From the NCBI RefSeq assembly GCF_050624435.1, contig NC_134542.1, positions 10,809,497 to 10,873,496 on the forward strand: a stretch of 64,000 bases of DNA. Reading direction: 5' to 3'. Origin of the DNA: Tenrec ecaudatus. Taxonomy: Eukaryota > Chordata > Mammalia > Afrosoricida > Tenrecidae. This document shows, in pieces, positions 31,480 to 45,300 of the stretch; within the stretch, counting starts at the first letter, position 1; each line of letters opens with the position of its first letter. The notes beneath the pieces are model-generated. The model ran no database searches, was not told the origin of the DNA, and was given only the letters and a program-made list of their open reading frames with translations. The translations under genes were made by a program, and so were the position numbers.

Positions 31480-33410
31480 GTGTTTAAACAAGCAAGCGGC
31501 CATCTAGCTCAGAAGCAACGAAGCCCACAGATCACAAGGTGCTGAAGGGGTATCAGGCATCAAAGAACAAAAAATCATTGTGTGTTCACCTCCCTGGTAC
31601 GATCACTGAAGACAAACGTGTGCATAAGCAAATGTGGTGAAGAAAGCTAATGGTGTCCAGCTATCAAAAGATATAGCGCCTGTGGTCTTAAAGGCTTGAA
31701 GATAAACAAGTGGCCATCTAGTTGAGGCAACAAAGCCCACACGGAAGAAGCACACCAGCTTGTATGACGAGCTGTCGAAGGGACAAGGTCTCAAGCATCA
31801 AGGGGAAAAAAATCCTATCAATGTAAATGTGGGTGAGTGCACAGTGGAGACTCAAAGCCCACTGGTAGGCAGCCCGATACCCCCTTACTGAAGGGTTTTG
31901 TGGATGAGATGATCCAGTCAGGGTGCAGGGTAGCAACCATGCCTCTAGTTCTTAAATGCTTCCCCCCCACTCACTATCATGATCCCAATTCTACCTTGCA
32001 AATCTGGCTAGACCAGAGGATGTACACTTGTACAGATAGCAACTGGAAACACAGGGACCCAGGACAGATGACTCCTTCAGGACCAGTGGTGAGAGTGGCG
32101 ATGCCTGGAGGGTAGAGAGAATGTGGGGTAGCAAAGGGGAACTGATTACAAGAATCTACTTATAGCCTCCTCCCTGGGGGATAGACAGCAGAGAAGGTGG
32201 GGGGGGGCATCGGACAGTGTAACATGACAAAATAATTTATGAATGATGAAGGGTTCATGAGGTAGGGGAGTGGGGAGGGAGGGGGAAAATGAGCAGCAGA
32301 TATGAAGGGCTCAAGTAGAAGGCAAATGTTTTGAGAATCTTGACACAATGGATGGGTGTATGGATTGTGATAAGAATTGTACGAGCCTCCAATAAAATGA
32401 TTTTTTTAAATGACAAAATAATAATTTATAAATTATCAAGGGTTTATGAGGGGGAAAATGAGTAGCTGATACCAAGGGCTCAAGCAGAAAGCAAATGTTT
32501 TGAGAATGATTACAATAAAACGTACAAATGTGCTTGACACATGGATGGATGGATGGATGGATGGATGGATGGATGGATGGATTGTGATGAGTTGTATGAG
32601 TCCCCAATAAAATGATTAAAAGTAAATAAAATTAAAAAAAATAAGATATAGTGCCTGGGGTTTTAGTGGCTTGAAGGAAAACAAGTGGCCATCTAGCTTG
32701 GAAGCAACAAAGGCCACATTGGAAGCAGCACACCAGCCTGTGTGATCATGAGGTGTCGAAGGGATGAGGTATCAGCCATCATCAGAACAAAAAATCGTAT
32801 CATTGTGAATGCGGGCGCTAGTGTGGAGTGGAGACCCAAAGCCTATCTGTAGCAACTGGACATTCCCTTACAGAAGGGGCGCGAGGAGACGAGTCAGTCA
32901 GGGTGCAGTGTACCAACGATGAAACACAAAACTTTCCTCCAGGTCCTAAGTGCCCCCCCATTATCATGATCCCTATTCGACCTTACAAATCTGGCTAGAA
33001 CAGAGGATGTACAGTGGTACAGAGAGGAACTGGAAACACAGGGAATCGGGATGAATGATCCCTTCAGGACCAGTGGTGAGAGTGGTGATACAGGGAGGGT
33101 GAAGGAAGGGTGAAGTAGAAAAGGGGAACCGACTATAAGGATCTACATGTAAGGGACAGACAGCAGGAAAGTGGGTGAAGGGAGACGTCAGATAGTTTAA
33201 GATATGACAAAATAGTAGTTTATAAATTATCAAGGGTTCATGAGGGAGGGGGAAAATGAGGGGTTGATGCCAGGGGCATATGTGGAAAGCAGATGTTTTG
33301 AGAATGATGAGGGTAACGAATGTACAAATGTGCTTTATATGCTTTATACAACTGATGTATGGATTGTGATAACAGTTGTGTGAGACCCTAATAAAATGAT
33401 TCAAAAAATT
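31480..33410 (+). mobile_element. Head-to-tail block of LINE 3'-UTR copies inside the AGFG1 3' UTR
   Basis: At least three plus-strand copies of the same LINE 3' end follow each other: 31480-32400, 32401-32640 and 32641-33410. Each closes with a 'ccaataaaatgatt' or 'cctaataaaatgatt' end. Relative to AGFG1 they are antisense, so their poly(A) signals would not act on its transcript. The block adds ~1.9 kb to the putative 3' UTR. Confidence 0.8.
32541..32582. repeat. (ATGG)n microsatellite
   Basis: Ten uninterrupted ATGG/GGAT units within the LINE block, expanded from the 'tgtatggattgtgat' site of the family. Confidence 0.95.
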
Positions 33411-36307
33411 TTAAAAAGCTGTGTGCTCATCAAAACGGTTTTCATGAGATCACTAGGGCGAGCGAGACATGTGCTCACTCACTTCCTCCCGAGCCCACAG
33501 AGGCAGGCCCAGCTGCTACAGCTTGCCTGCCTACTGATTTGGCTGTGAGGCCAACACTGCTGGGGAGCCAGCCGACAAAGATGACCCACCTCACATGGAC
33601 GTCGCTTGTTTCCAAAATGGCTATTTTTCACTTAAGAAAAAAAGGGTAATTTATGTTAACATGTAATGAGTTTATTGTTTTTAAGTGAATAAATACATTT
33701 TAAAAACATTTCAATATTAATTTCTAATACAGTAAGTTTCCATTGACATAAGCCACCCACACAAAGTTCCTTGGAGTCTTCCACGATTGCTAAGTTATGG
33801 ATCTGGAAGAAAAATGAGCAGAAGCTTTTGGATGGCAGTAAGGAAGCAGAGCTACACCCTCTGTTTTGTCCAATTTACAGAAATTGTTCTAGACAGGGTT
33901 TGTGATGGAGGCGGGGTGGGACAGGTGGACCACAAAGAAAGTACTGATATGCTTCTTCAATTGTACAGAAGGAATTATTTTAAGGAAGAAAAGGAACCGC
34001 TAATCTCTACTGTCAGAATTAGAGCTAAACATGCCTGCAAATGAGATTACCGAGGTTAAAAGAAAAGGCATCCCAGTGCAGAAGAGGAGAGGAGAGGAGA
34101 TGTGCGTCCCCTAGCCAGCGGCCGGGACCTTTGGGGGTGTGGTCTGTCTTCAGTCTTGTCATGTTCGACGTTTCCACAGGAGCTAGTCGCCATCGAAAAC
34201 ACCCGTGACAGTTTCTAACAGTAAACAGCACCACGAGAAGTAAATAACATTGGAGCTCCTCTTAAAGCAAACATTTGGGTTCTAGGAGCACTCATTGAAA
34301 ACAGGGCCATGCCTCAGGGGGTTCCCCTTTGTTGGAAACTTTACATTTCACCTGGGAGAGAAGAAAATAGTCCTGAAAAGTATTTGGACAACAACTGTTT
34401 GATTTACTTGGTTCTTAGCCCAGTCGGTTGGGTGGGTAAGGGCTTGCAGCGGTGTCACGTGATCTCTGTCCACACAGACTGAGCGGCACAGCACAGTGCA
34501 GCCACTCAGGAGGCCACAATTGGAAACCGTATTCACCAGGAATCACTAGTTCGGAAAACAGATGTTCACTTCTTTCCAGGTTTGTTTGTTAAAGTAAATC
34601 ATTTGAAGAGGAAACTTTCCAAATATGCTTTCCAGCTTTTGTGGGTGACACAGAGCCCTGGCAGTGGACAATGACCGTGAGGGGCACAGATGGGACAGAG
34701 TGATCGCCTCTAAGCTGGTGGGCTGCTCCTGCCCTCCACCATCCTCAACAGAACATGTTTATCCATCAGGGCTGTCAGTCGCCTTCCAGCTACCATGTGA
34801 CGCTTGGGGAAAAACGATAGAAAATGTCCACTAAACCAGTGCCCGGTCACTGGGGGGTGAGGGTGGGGTGGGGTGGGGTGGATGCAGCGATGGAGGTGGG
34901 CTGCTCGCGGAGGCACTCTTCTCCCCCAAACCCCAAGCATTTCCCTTGTGTCTGGTTGTGGTAAGACTGCCAGATGGTCTCTGGAAGAATGAGACATTAC
35001 TGTACATAAATAATTAAACAAGTTCCTTTGAAGAATAACAAAAAGATATGACTAAACATTAGTATCATTACCTCTTTAAACAAAGTATTCTGTAACTTTA
35101 AGGGAACCTGGGCATTCTGCTTAACGTTCCAGTTTTTTCCCAACCAAGTGAAAATAAACAAATGTCTATTAAGATCAGTTTGTCCCCCAGAAAAGCAAAC
35201 ACAAAACAAAAACTGAGGTGCAATCATGTCACAGTTAATGTCATGTCTGCTTTTCAATACATTCAAAGACGATATTTTTTTAAAAATCAATAGTTAAAAT
35301 AGGCCTTTTGTATTTTCAGTCAGAGAATTCCAGATACCTTAAAAAATTGTAATATACATACATGCAAATTCTTCATATATACAAATTTTCACAAAATCAT
35401 GACGTTGCAAAGAAATGAGAAAAGGTATGGTGGATTTGACGGACCAGCTACATTTAAATGCTTTACCATGGACATACTCCCAAACACAGCAGTCATTGTC
35501 GTTTCAATGAATTGTCTACATGGCCTTTTTATAAAGTTTTCTTTTTATGCAAAAGTCAGTCATGAGGAAGTCTTCTAGTATTCCGATTCAAGAATTCAAG
35601 ATGTTCTCAATTCACTGCTCATATTTAAGGCCACTTTGGTAAAGGCATTGCAGCAAAAACACAAAAACAATGGCATATTTTTTCATATTTATTATTGTTC
35701 ACCTGCAAACTGTAGCAAAACATGATCAGCTTTATTCTATGCAGACAGGTATCCTTCTACATTTTTTTTTTTGGAGAATTTAGGCATGTATAAATAGAAG
35801 AGCTCTTTAGAAAGGAAAAATTCAACTCTGAATAAAACCTTCCAATTCTGACTTTGTAACTTTCCAGTAGCATTGGGTCAAGTGATTTTGGGTCATTCAC
35901 TCCCAGATGTGCGACCGCACCTTAACAGTGGCTCGTCTATTTCCCCAGTAACATTTCTCACATAACAATGTGTTAAAGTTACAAATACTGATATGCACAA
36001 AGAGCTAATTTCTAAGAAAAATATGTACAGTACTGCAGCAAAATGAATGTGGTATCTGCAATAACTTATTAGCCAATTTTTAATATACATGATACCGCTA
36101 CCTTTTTCTGCCAATTCACAGGTTACAAGTTGTTACCGGAGCCCTCTGTTTTGCACATATTACCTGGTGTTTAATACACAATGCAGGTTTTTCAAAGACT
36201 TCTCTTGTGTTTAAAGCTAAATCAGTGAAACAATACAACAGTGCAAGAGGCGGAGAGATGTAATGTGACCACGTTCAAGTTCGTTCCGGGAAAGTGTCTA
36301 CATAAGG

Positions 36308-36367
36308 CTATAAGAAAGGGTTGGTTGATGAGCTTCCTGCTGGAAACTGCCCGGTTGGTGCACCAGT
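36308..36367 (-). CDS. AGFG1: AGFG1 last coding exon (residues 544-562 and stop)
   Basis: Encodes TGAPTGQFPAGSSSTNPFL then TAG at 36310-36308. The acceptor reads ttctcttcag|ACT. It carries the C-terminal NPF (559-561), an EH-domain ligand. Phase 0 entry; the 3' UTR follows without a further splice signal that I can identify. Confidence 0.97.
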   Translation of the reverse strand, partial: TGAPTGQFPAGSSSTNPFL

Positions 36368-39300
36368 CTGAAGAGAAGCACAAGACAGAACAGAAATAAA
36401 CAGACAAGCACACGAGCAGTGTGGGAAACACGAGAAAAGCGCACGTCTCAGCAGAGTGAGCGCTGCTCAGCTCTCCCTACCTAAGAAGACTACTCACGCT
36501 TCCCGTGTGGGACACACTCTAAGGAAACTCAGTGGGAGGAAGGGGAGGCTGCCTGCTCCCACCAAGCTCCACAATCTCAGAAGCCCTGCATAGGATTGCT
36601 AGGGTTCTACTGAACTGGCTGGCTGTGGGTTTGCTTTGCTTTGGGGGGCTGGGTCTGGAATGGACTGGCTGATGGTAGGTAAGGTTTGGCTTGGTTTGGG
36701 GCTCCAGGTCCAGAACAGATGCGTAGGCAGTGAACCGGTTACAACAAAACCATTTCATAGGGGTGCTGTCCTTTCACAGGTGGCCCCTCAAGGCACGATG
36801 GCACTGAGACCCCTTCTACGTGCGCACCCACGGCATGTTAAGTGTCAAGTCGGCTCTCACTCACAGAGAGCCTGTAGACCACAGCCCACAGTACTGCCTG
36901 GGCTGTGCCAGGCTCACAATGGCTGCCACGTGAGCCCCCTATAGCAGCCGGCCAGCACTTCGGTGCGTAAGCGGATGAATCCTTCCTTAAAGTTAGCGAG
37001 GACCGCCTCCCTCTGAACATCTCCTGAGTCAGAGCAGGTGGAAGCATCTCACGCTCACTTCCTTCCTGCGTTTCAGAATCTGAAAACACATCTAACAATT
37101 AAAGAAGGCCTTAAAATCAAAACAACTCACCATGAAGGGATTACTAGATACTCCAGCAGCTGCGACTTGACCAAAAGGAGTCACCACTGGCTTTGTCTGT
37201 CCAAATGCTGCAAAACCTGCACCTTTGTTAGAAGAGAAGCTCCCATCAGAACCTGTACCTGACGAAAGACAACCCCATACTTCTGGCCCTTCTCATGAGC
37301 TTCAGAGACAAGTGTACTGGAGCAGCAGGAGCACACCTCAGTGTTTAACTGCCGGTTCCCATGCCCCCTCCCCGACACCACAGACAAAAGTCAAAGGAGT
37401 GCTTTGGCCACTCTCTGGAATGGGTGCATCACACTGTCTCACCTGTACAGTTTGGGCACCCAGAAGATTTCACTGGTGAACTAGTGACTATTTGGGAAGG
37501 GCTGTAGGGCAGCAAGGGCCCAGGTGGCACAGTGGCTAAAACACTCTGCAACTAACCAAGGCTCAGCAGGTCAAAGCCATCAGCCTCTGTGGGAGAAAAA
37601 TGAGCAGTCTGCTTCTGTACTAAACACTGGCACCTTGGGAAGCCTACAGAGCAGGTCTACCCTGTCCAGCGGGCCCACTGTGAGTTGGGATCTACTTGAT
37701 GGCAGCTGGTTCGCTAAGGACCATGCTGGTTTCTAGGTGAACAGCAGTCCAGTATTTCATTATGCATGGATCTCTCATAGACTACGCTTCCAAACCTTGA
37801 CCCAACCATGGGCTTTAAAAAAGAAAATATGTGATTGTCATTCAAGTGACTTCCAAAATTGTAACCTGCACACTTTGGCAAATGAGAGAAATGGTCTCTC
37901 TCTGAAACGGACATCTAACTACAGTTTACTACAGCACACGAACCTCTTTCGAGCACCGTCTTAGTTCAAGTAAAGCACCCTTCTACAACAGGACACACGC
38001 ACAACAGTGCTGTCAAGACCAGAAACACGTGGAACCCATAGAAGGTCCACACGGCCCTTATGAAACTAAGCAGCTGGCAAGCATGCAATAGGATTCATCA
38101 GGAAGGTCCCTGGGGGAGGGACCTGAGAGGGAGGGGCGCTCTGCAGACAGCCAGGGTTTACTCATAGAGCTGCAACCTGGTCATCCGGTGAGTCAATCGA
38201 GGTCCACGTCCCCAGAGGCTTCTGTTTTGTGTGGCAAACACTCAGGAGACAATTCTCTTTGTCCATACCCTTACCACTACTGTGACAAAAGAAGGCTAAC
38301 TAAGGGCAGTGCAGGGTCTTACCATTGGGCTGCTGAGAAAATGCTGTCTGCTGAGGGAAAGCGGCTTGGGCCGGGAAGGCAGGCTGCTGAAAGCTGCCAC
38401 TGAAGCTGGTGGGAAGACTGTAGGGGGCGGGAGTCCCGAAGCCCGCAGGCATGCTCATGGATGCCGTGCCGAAAGTGGCGGCTGGAGGAGAGAGGGGAGA
38501 AGAGTTACACATGGCGGGATGGGTTGGTTTCCAATGCTCAATATCACAGACTAGGTACTATTTCCTTTGGAAACTACTGATGTGTTCTAAAGGCATCTAA
38601 AATCCCAACCAGGTCTGCAATGGTAAGGTTTAGTGTCACTGCGAATCAGGATGGACGTGTGGTCACTGAATGACTGACCACCTGCGAGATGCAGGTACTG
38701 GCCCTGTGAAGTGTGTTCCCTTACATCCCAGCCCCCAGAGGGAACCAATAAAGCTACGGCCCACACAACATCAACCACTCAGTTTCATTTTAAGAAGGTA
38801 ATCTAGGTTTTAAAGTTCATCAGCATTCAATTGCCATGTATACAATAAACCGTATTTGTTTTTACAGTCAGTTTTGCTATAAACAACATCCAAGTTTTCA
38901 GTTTTACCTCTTGGAGCATCTGCTCGAGTATCAGGGCGGAGGGTGTCCTGTGTAACGAGCTCACTCAACAGGGCTTATAGGAGAAAACAGGTGTGAGGCA
39001 GACCGTTAAAAACTCACACAGCCCTGTTACCAGAGGAAAACGTGTAAAAAACAAACTCTAGCACAATCACTGGCACATTCAAAAGGCTGTGTTCGTTTCT
39101 AATAAATGCATCTTCCTCATGTACAAGGTGAATGCAGGCAGCATGAAAGGAGGTCTCGCAGAACAAGACTGGGCAGCCTGCTGAGTCATGAAGATCAGGG
39201 AAGTGCAGAGATTGGGAAAGGTCTGAAAAAGCCTTTCACGGACAAGCTATAGAAAGTCGGGTGGGCAAGCAAACACTGTGTCCGGCCCTGCATGTATCTA

Positions 39301-42300
39301 GCTGTTACTGACTCATGCAACAGAATCTGGCACGTTGGAGGGACTGTGTGTGTGAAGAATCATGACCCACTAGGTATGCTGTCATCACCCCCACCGGCCC
39401 TGACTCATCAGTGATGAAGTCTGCACCAGAGCAGGACAGATGCCACTGATGCTAGGGCGATGTCCAACAAAGGCTCAACGGTATGTTCCCGGAAGGCTCT
39501 CTGAGAAGTAGGAGGCCGACCCCGCTACTTTAATACAGATAGTACATGACGCTATCAAAAGGTCCAAGTCAATGGAAATCCTGACTTTTAAGACTTACCA
39601 GCATGGTCAATGATTTAGGCTCAGAAGCTAAGATCTGCAAGCACGGCAAGAAGTCAGGCTTCTGTTAAAGCTGACCAGTCAAGATACACGTTACAGGTGT
39701 CTCCTGAGTCATCTGCATGGCTCTCATGCATATAACCGATGGACCAGATTAGAATCACTATTTTTAAAATGACCTTCATTGTTATTCTTAATGAGCACAC
39801 TAGGAAAGGAGCCAGTGAGCAGCACAAGAGTGAGTGAGCAGCAGGGTGAGGGGGCAGGCGGGCAAGGTCCAACAGAACACGTTTCAGGAAGCGCGAGGAA
39901 AACACAACTCAGATTCGCTGAAGCAAAACCAAACACTAAGGAATGATGCGCTAACAGGGCCTGGGCCCTCCCTAGCGTGTCACTCCAGATACTATGAATT
40001 CAAGCTCAAGGAAACTAATCACAGCAGCAGGGACAAGTCTAAGGTGACCATAGAGGGAGGCAGTAACATTGGCTGGCATTTACAGATGACCACCATGAAT
40101 TTTCATGTAACTTTGAGTGCAATGCAACTGTATGCCACACATCCATGCCCACTGTGCATTTTAAACATTGGGTGGGGGGGTGGGGAGAGAGGTTGACCCT
40201 ATGCCACATGCAGGAAGCAAGAAGGCGGCACGTCAGCAGAAGCCCCCACAAACAGATAGACACACCGCCACAGACCGCGGAACCAGCTGTGGCCACCTAC
40301 CAAAATGAGCATGAGGAAAGACTTGAGAGTGGAGTGCTCCAGACAGGCCTTTGGAAAGCCAGAAAGAGAGCGGTGTCAATTCGCTTACAGCTACAAATGC
40401 ACTGGTGCTCCCTCCCCATTCTAAGAGGGTGGGCCAGCTGCAAAGCAGGCAGCGTGAGCCTAGAGAAAGCCCACGGCCATCAGAGAGCCTTTTTATCTCA
40501 ACTACATTCATGGTGCTGTCAGAGGTACACTGTTAGGAATAAAGGAGATTAGAATCATAATTAAGATGAAGAAACATGGAAGCAATTCACTTTTTAAAAT
40601 CCATGCTAATAGCTTATTCCTGTGAAGATACAGGCAGCATCGTCTAGATTTCACACATCTTCATCCCTCTAAAAGAAATCTGCACTCATTTTCTGTCATG
40701 TAACTCCATCAGCTACTTTCTATCTTCACAGATTGAAATATTCCAGATAAACGGCATCTTATAGTACTGTGACCCTGTGTAGCCGCTGCGTTCCCTTTGC
40801 AGTGCTCTCAGGCAGGGTTCATCTGTATCAGACGTTGCTGTTTTATGGCTAAGCAATACTCCCTTATATGGCTAGTTCAGTTTGCTCATCGGACGACAGA
40901 CATTTGGAGGGTTATGAAACTTGTGGCAGCTACATAATCTCGTGTCAACTTGAGGCTGTTAAGAAGGGGTGATTCCTCCTTGTGGGTGTGGCCTTCTCCT
41001 GAGGATTTTGGGACTTCCTCTGGTGAGGTGGGACACACTCTCTCTCTCTCTCTGCTTCACATTCCTGTTGACAAGCCACATGCAGCCACGCTGATGGTAG
41101 CCAGAGCCCTGAAGAGGAGTTTATGGAGTAGTAATGGACTTACGGGCTACTATCAGAGTTGTAGACTTGATCTGGACTGGGCTGGGATGTTTTCTCAATA
41201 CACAATTGCTCTTTGATATGAAGCTCTTTCTTATACATACACGATTTGTTTCTCTGCTCAACCTGATCTAACATAAAAAGTCTTGGCACTATCATGTGTG
41301 TCTAAGTTTTTGTGCACACGTGTTTTCATTCCTCGTAGATATATAACCCAGGAGTGAAATTATTGGGTTATGTGGGAACTACGTCTACATTAAGCTTGTT
41401 AAGGTGGCATAATGGATTGTGAGTTAGGCTGCGAACCACAAGGTCAGCAGTGAAAATCCCGATTCAAACCCTTTAGCTGCTTTTCTGGAGGAAGCTCTCT
41501 GCTCCCACAATGGCAGTTCTGCTCTGTCCTAGAGGGTCACTGTGTGCTGGAACTGACTCAATGGGAGGCCCTCCCCACCCCACCAACTCAACCTACATCA
41601 AACTGCTATCTAAAGCAGGTGTACTGTTTTGTATTCCCACCCGTAGTGTTTCGAGTTCTAATTTCTATTTAACAACACTTGCTAGTGCCTATCTTTTTTT
41701 TATTGCAGCCATCCTAGTAAATGTGAAGTGGTACCTCACGTCGGTTTTAATCATGATGATGTGGGACATTTTTGATGTCTCTTATTGGCCATTTTCAGAT
41801 CTTCTTTGGAGACCTGTGTAATCTATTTTTCATGCTTTTCTTTAGGATGCTGACTTATAGGAACTCTCTGTACATTCTAGACACAAATCCCTTATAAATA
41901 TGTGATGTACACAGTTTCTCTGGACTACTCTGCACTTAAAATTTTCTGGGTTTTGTTAACTTTTCTGTTTCTTTATTTTCAAACTGGCAATTAAGCTTTT
42001 CTCTGTAAGAAGTATCAACTACAAACTATGAAATGTTAGAATTGTGCAAGTATTACTTTGAGGGTGGAACTTTGACAAGTAAAAAGCAACAACAACTTTA
42101 CTATACCACAGTATATCTCGCATGCCCCACACAGCATCTACTCTGGCTTTTGCTTTGCTTTTCCTCCCTCCTGCCCTTCCACATCACCACAAATGTTTTT
42201 GTTCTAATGTTCCTCTTCAGGATATAATACACAAATCAGGTGGATTTACTGAGTACGTAAAGATTAATAAAAAATAGTACTGATTAATGCTGATTGGCCT

Positions 42301-45300
42301 ATTTTCCATCAATACAAAACTAAATTATACACATGCTTCTTGGTTTCTAATGTTTATAATTCCAAAGGGAAGAAAACCAGTAAGTATGAAGGTTAATTCA
42401 AAAGAGGAAGAAAGCCTATCTGTCCATGTAAAGTCTATAGAGACATGCAGTAATTACAGAAGCAGGCTGCTATTTGGATTGGAAGTTATGTTGGCTTACC
42501 CCTAGGTTTTGACCCCTAGTATCAGACTAGCCACCAGCTAATTTTGAACCCTTTGGGCAAGTCCGTGAACAATTTGACAAATTTGTTCTGGCCGGGTCGT
42601 AAAACAAAGCTACCCCTTCTTGTTCAGCTCAGCGGTTCTGCAGGTTTACCACAGCAGCATTACAATAGAGGCTAGAAAAAGTCATTCTCTTGGTGATAAG
42701 GAGGTCTTAAGATTATAAGACAGGATTTCTAATCACTGAAAATCAAATTTGCACAAAAGGTTCTGATAAAAAAATCTAAGAAGAAAACTACATTATCAAA
42801 ATAAGGCTTGGACCATTGTAGTCAGTCTCCTGCAGAAGGCTTCAGGGTAAAAAGTTAAATCCTCAAGTTTAGTATATATCCAGAACACCTATCAGTAAAA
42901 TACTAATTTTCAGACTGAGAAATATCACTAAAACGTCATCAATTTCATATTCAACTATTCCTTGATTCCATCTTTTAAAAGGAATCTCAAGATATATTTT
43001 AACAAAATAAACATCAGAGGTAAACAAAAGTCTTTTCTAAAGAAAAAAAAGGAAAAGTTCATCTGTGGGAAATAATGATTATATTTCTGCTTCAGTAGAC
43101 GCATAGTTAACTTTGGTTCCCCCTTCCCCTCCTCTCGCCACCGTATCCCCAGGGACCTTTATTATATTATTATTATTACTAATATATTTAGTTGTATGTT
43201 ACACCATCCAATGTATCCATTCACCTACAATTCTGTTATTCGTTTCCCTCAGTTCTCCTTCCATGGGGTTATAAGTCATAATAGCTATCAGTTCCCCTTT
43301 CCCCCACCTCTATTCCTACACCCTCAGGGTATCATTACTCCCGTTACTGTTTCTGAAGGGTTATCTCTCTTGGTTTTCATGCATTGAATGATATTATACA
43401 AATGAACATATGCAGGTATAATGAGATTAATGGAGGTAAAACAAAGACCATAATGGTTAAGGGGAGGAAACATTAAAGAACTAGAGGATAGTTATATATT
43501 TCATCTGTGCCCTGTGACCCTTCTGTAAGGGACTGCCCAATTATCTTACAGGTGGGTTTTGGGTCTCCATTTTGTCCACACTCTGTAATTGTAGGAGGGT
43601 GATCAATGAGATAAATTGAAAACCCTTTGTAGTGGAAAAAAATGAAGAGTTGAAAGGCTCTACAATGTTTGCCAATTTTTCAAATGTTGACATACTGCAG
43701 TGTGCAGCAAGAAAGAAATCATGTTCCTCGCTATCACCACCATACCACATCACTCCTTCACCCCCACCCTTAAAAGTAAGACGCTATTAAATTCCTACTG
43801 GAGTATAGAACTTTGCAGACATATTATGTTGACATTCCCCAATTACCAAGATGTGTGCTTGAGCTCGCACTTGATTTCACATCATGCCTCCACATACACA
43901 GCATGTTTCTGATCCCAGCTAGACCCTGATATTCAAGACTAAGACCAGCCTGATTCTAACAACAATGCAGAGACCATGTTGGGTTGGTCCCAGAATCCTA
44001 CTTTTCCCAACAACCCTGACAGCCATAGAACACTGCTACAGAGATGGATAATAATGTCAGAGAAACTTAGTCAATATAATTATGTTGCAGCAAGGTAAAA
44101 ACCCATTTTCCACTCCTCAGCTGTTACATGTGTTTATAAGCACCTAGAACCCATCACAGATAATGGTTAGTACTCAATAAGTGTTAGAAGATCGCCTTAC
44201 CATCTTTAAATCCCATTCACTAAAATAATGATCCACAAAGCATTCTTAAAGTCAACCAGCAAATATGAAATTTGAATTTGAACACAAATCTGGCTGCACC
44301 CCCAAACACATCTACTTCCATTTCAAGCTAGTTCCATCAATCCAAAACAATGTATATTAAGAAAGAGCTGTTTCATATATATAATTGATAAAATGTAGAA
44401 ATAGATACTTTCAATTAAGACAAAGCATTTAAAAAATTAAACTTCATGAACTTTTTGTAAACCTCAAATATTTATTAAAAGCCTAGTATATTAAATACTG
44501 ACAAACTATGGCTAAAAATACTTATATAAAAAGGCAAATATTAGAAGTTATAGCTCAAACTCCTACTATAACACTTAACATTGACATATTTCTAAGTAAG
44601 TATTAATTCTTAGTGGTGCTGATTTAATTGTAATGTTACAGGTATCTCTTGTGCCAACATTGCTACAACTGAAGCTTCAGCTCTAAGACTACTGAGTCTC
44701 AAACAAAAACAAGATTACACAGCCCATACAGACTGCAGTTCCTGAAATCAGGCCGTCTAAGTATCTCCGCCTCCCCAACCCCGGGACTAGCTATGCGCCA
44801 GTGAAAGACCTGGTTACTACGAAGCTCAGGAACCAAAGGCCCTGCACCTCATACCAGGAGAGCTCCTAAACTTGAGGGCTTCAAATACTCTGTGGGACCA
44901 CTCCAAGCACTTTTCCTTGTTTTACCACAGATATTTTGAAAACCCTTCATACTTAATTAACCCTCTTACGAAACTGTTCTATGAAGACTGAAAACATTTT
45001 AGCCAGGGACCCTGACCTCAGACCACCAAGTCACAATGTCTCACTAGAGTCCTTCTTCAGAGATAAAAGCTCGATTGGGGAGTGCTGGGCCCTAGATCAC
45101 CTCAAAAGTCCTTGTCAGCTACTCGACTCCAAGACTTTAGAAATCTGTGGGTGGTATTTTTACTACGGACAGAATCTTCCACCTACACTCCATTCAGAGC
45201 CCCGTCAGCGGTCCTTTCCTGGGCATCTCTGCAACACACCTCCTCTCAACACTCACCCAATCAGAGCCTGCAGTGGCTCCTTACCTGCTGTTCCTCTGGC

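Larger units (their letters stand above)
29895..36307 (-). other. AGFG1: Probable AGFG1 3' untranslated region
   Basis: It runs from the base after the stop codon to just past an AATAAA near 29.9 kb. Unlike the flanks, 29895-31480 and 33411-36307 contain almost none of the SINE/LINE families, which suggests constraint or recent exon status. The 31480-33410 interval is an inserted LINE block. Earlier candidate hexamers on the minus strand at 35693-35688 and 33676-33671 could give shorter isoforms. The extent is inference; transcripts would settle it. Confidence 0.5.
40670..41980 (-). mobile_element. Ancient L1 (L1M-type) with nested insertions in AGFG1 intron
   Basis: Reversed L1 3'-end landmarks occur before and after two insertions: 'actccatcagctactttcta' to 'tcagtttgctcatcggacg', then 'agatatataacccaggagtg' and 'gtgaagtggtacctcacgt'. 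It is interrupted by the LTR-like element at 40922-41273 and an AfroSINE at 41400-41572. It has the same orientation as the gene. Confidence 0.65.

Noticed and set aside
31480-33410. Novel gene cluster inside the 3' UTR
   Set aside because: The segments match a LINE 3'-UTR family found at many other places in the window and have no open frame.
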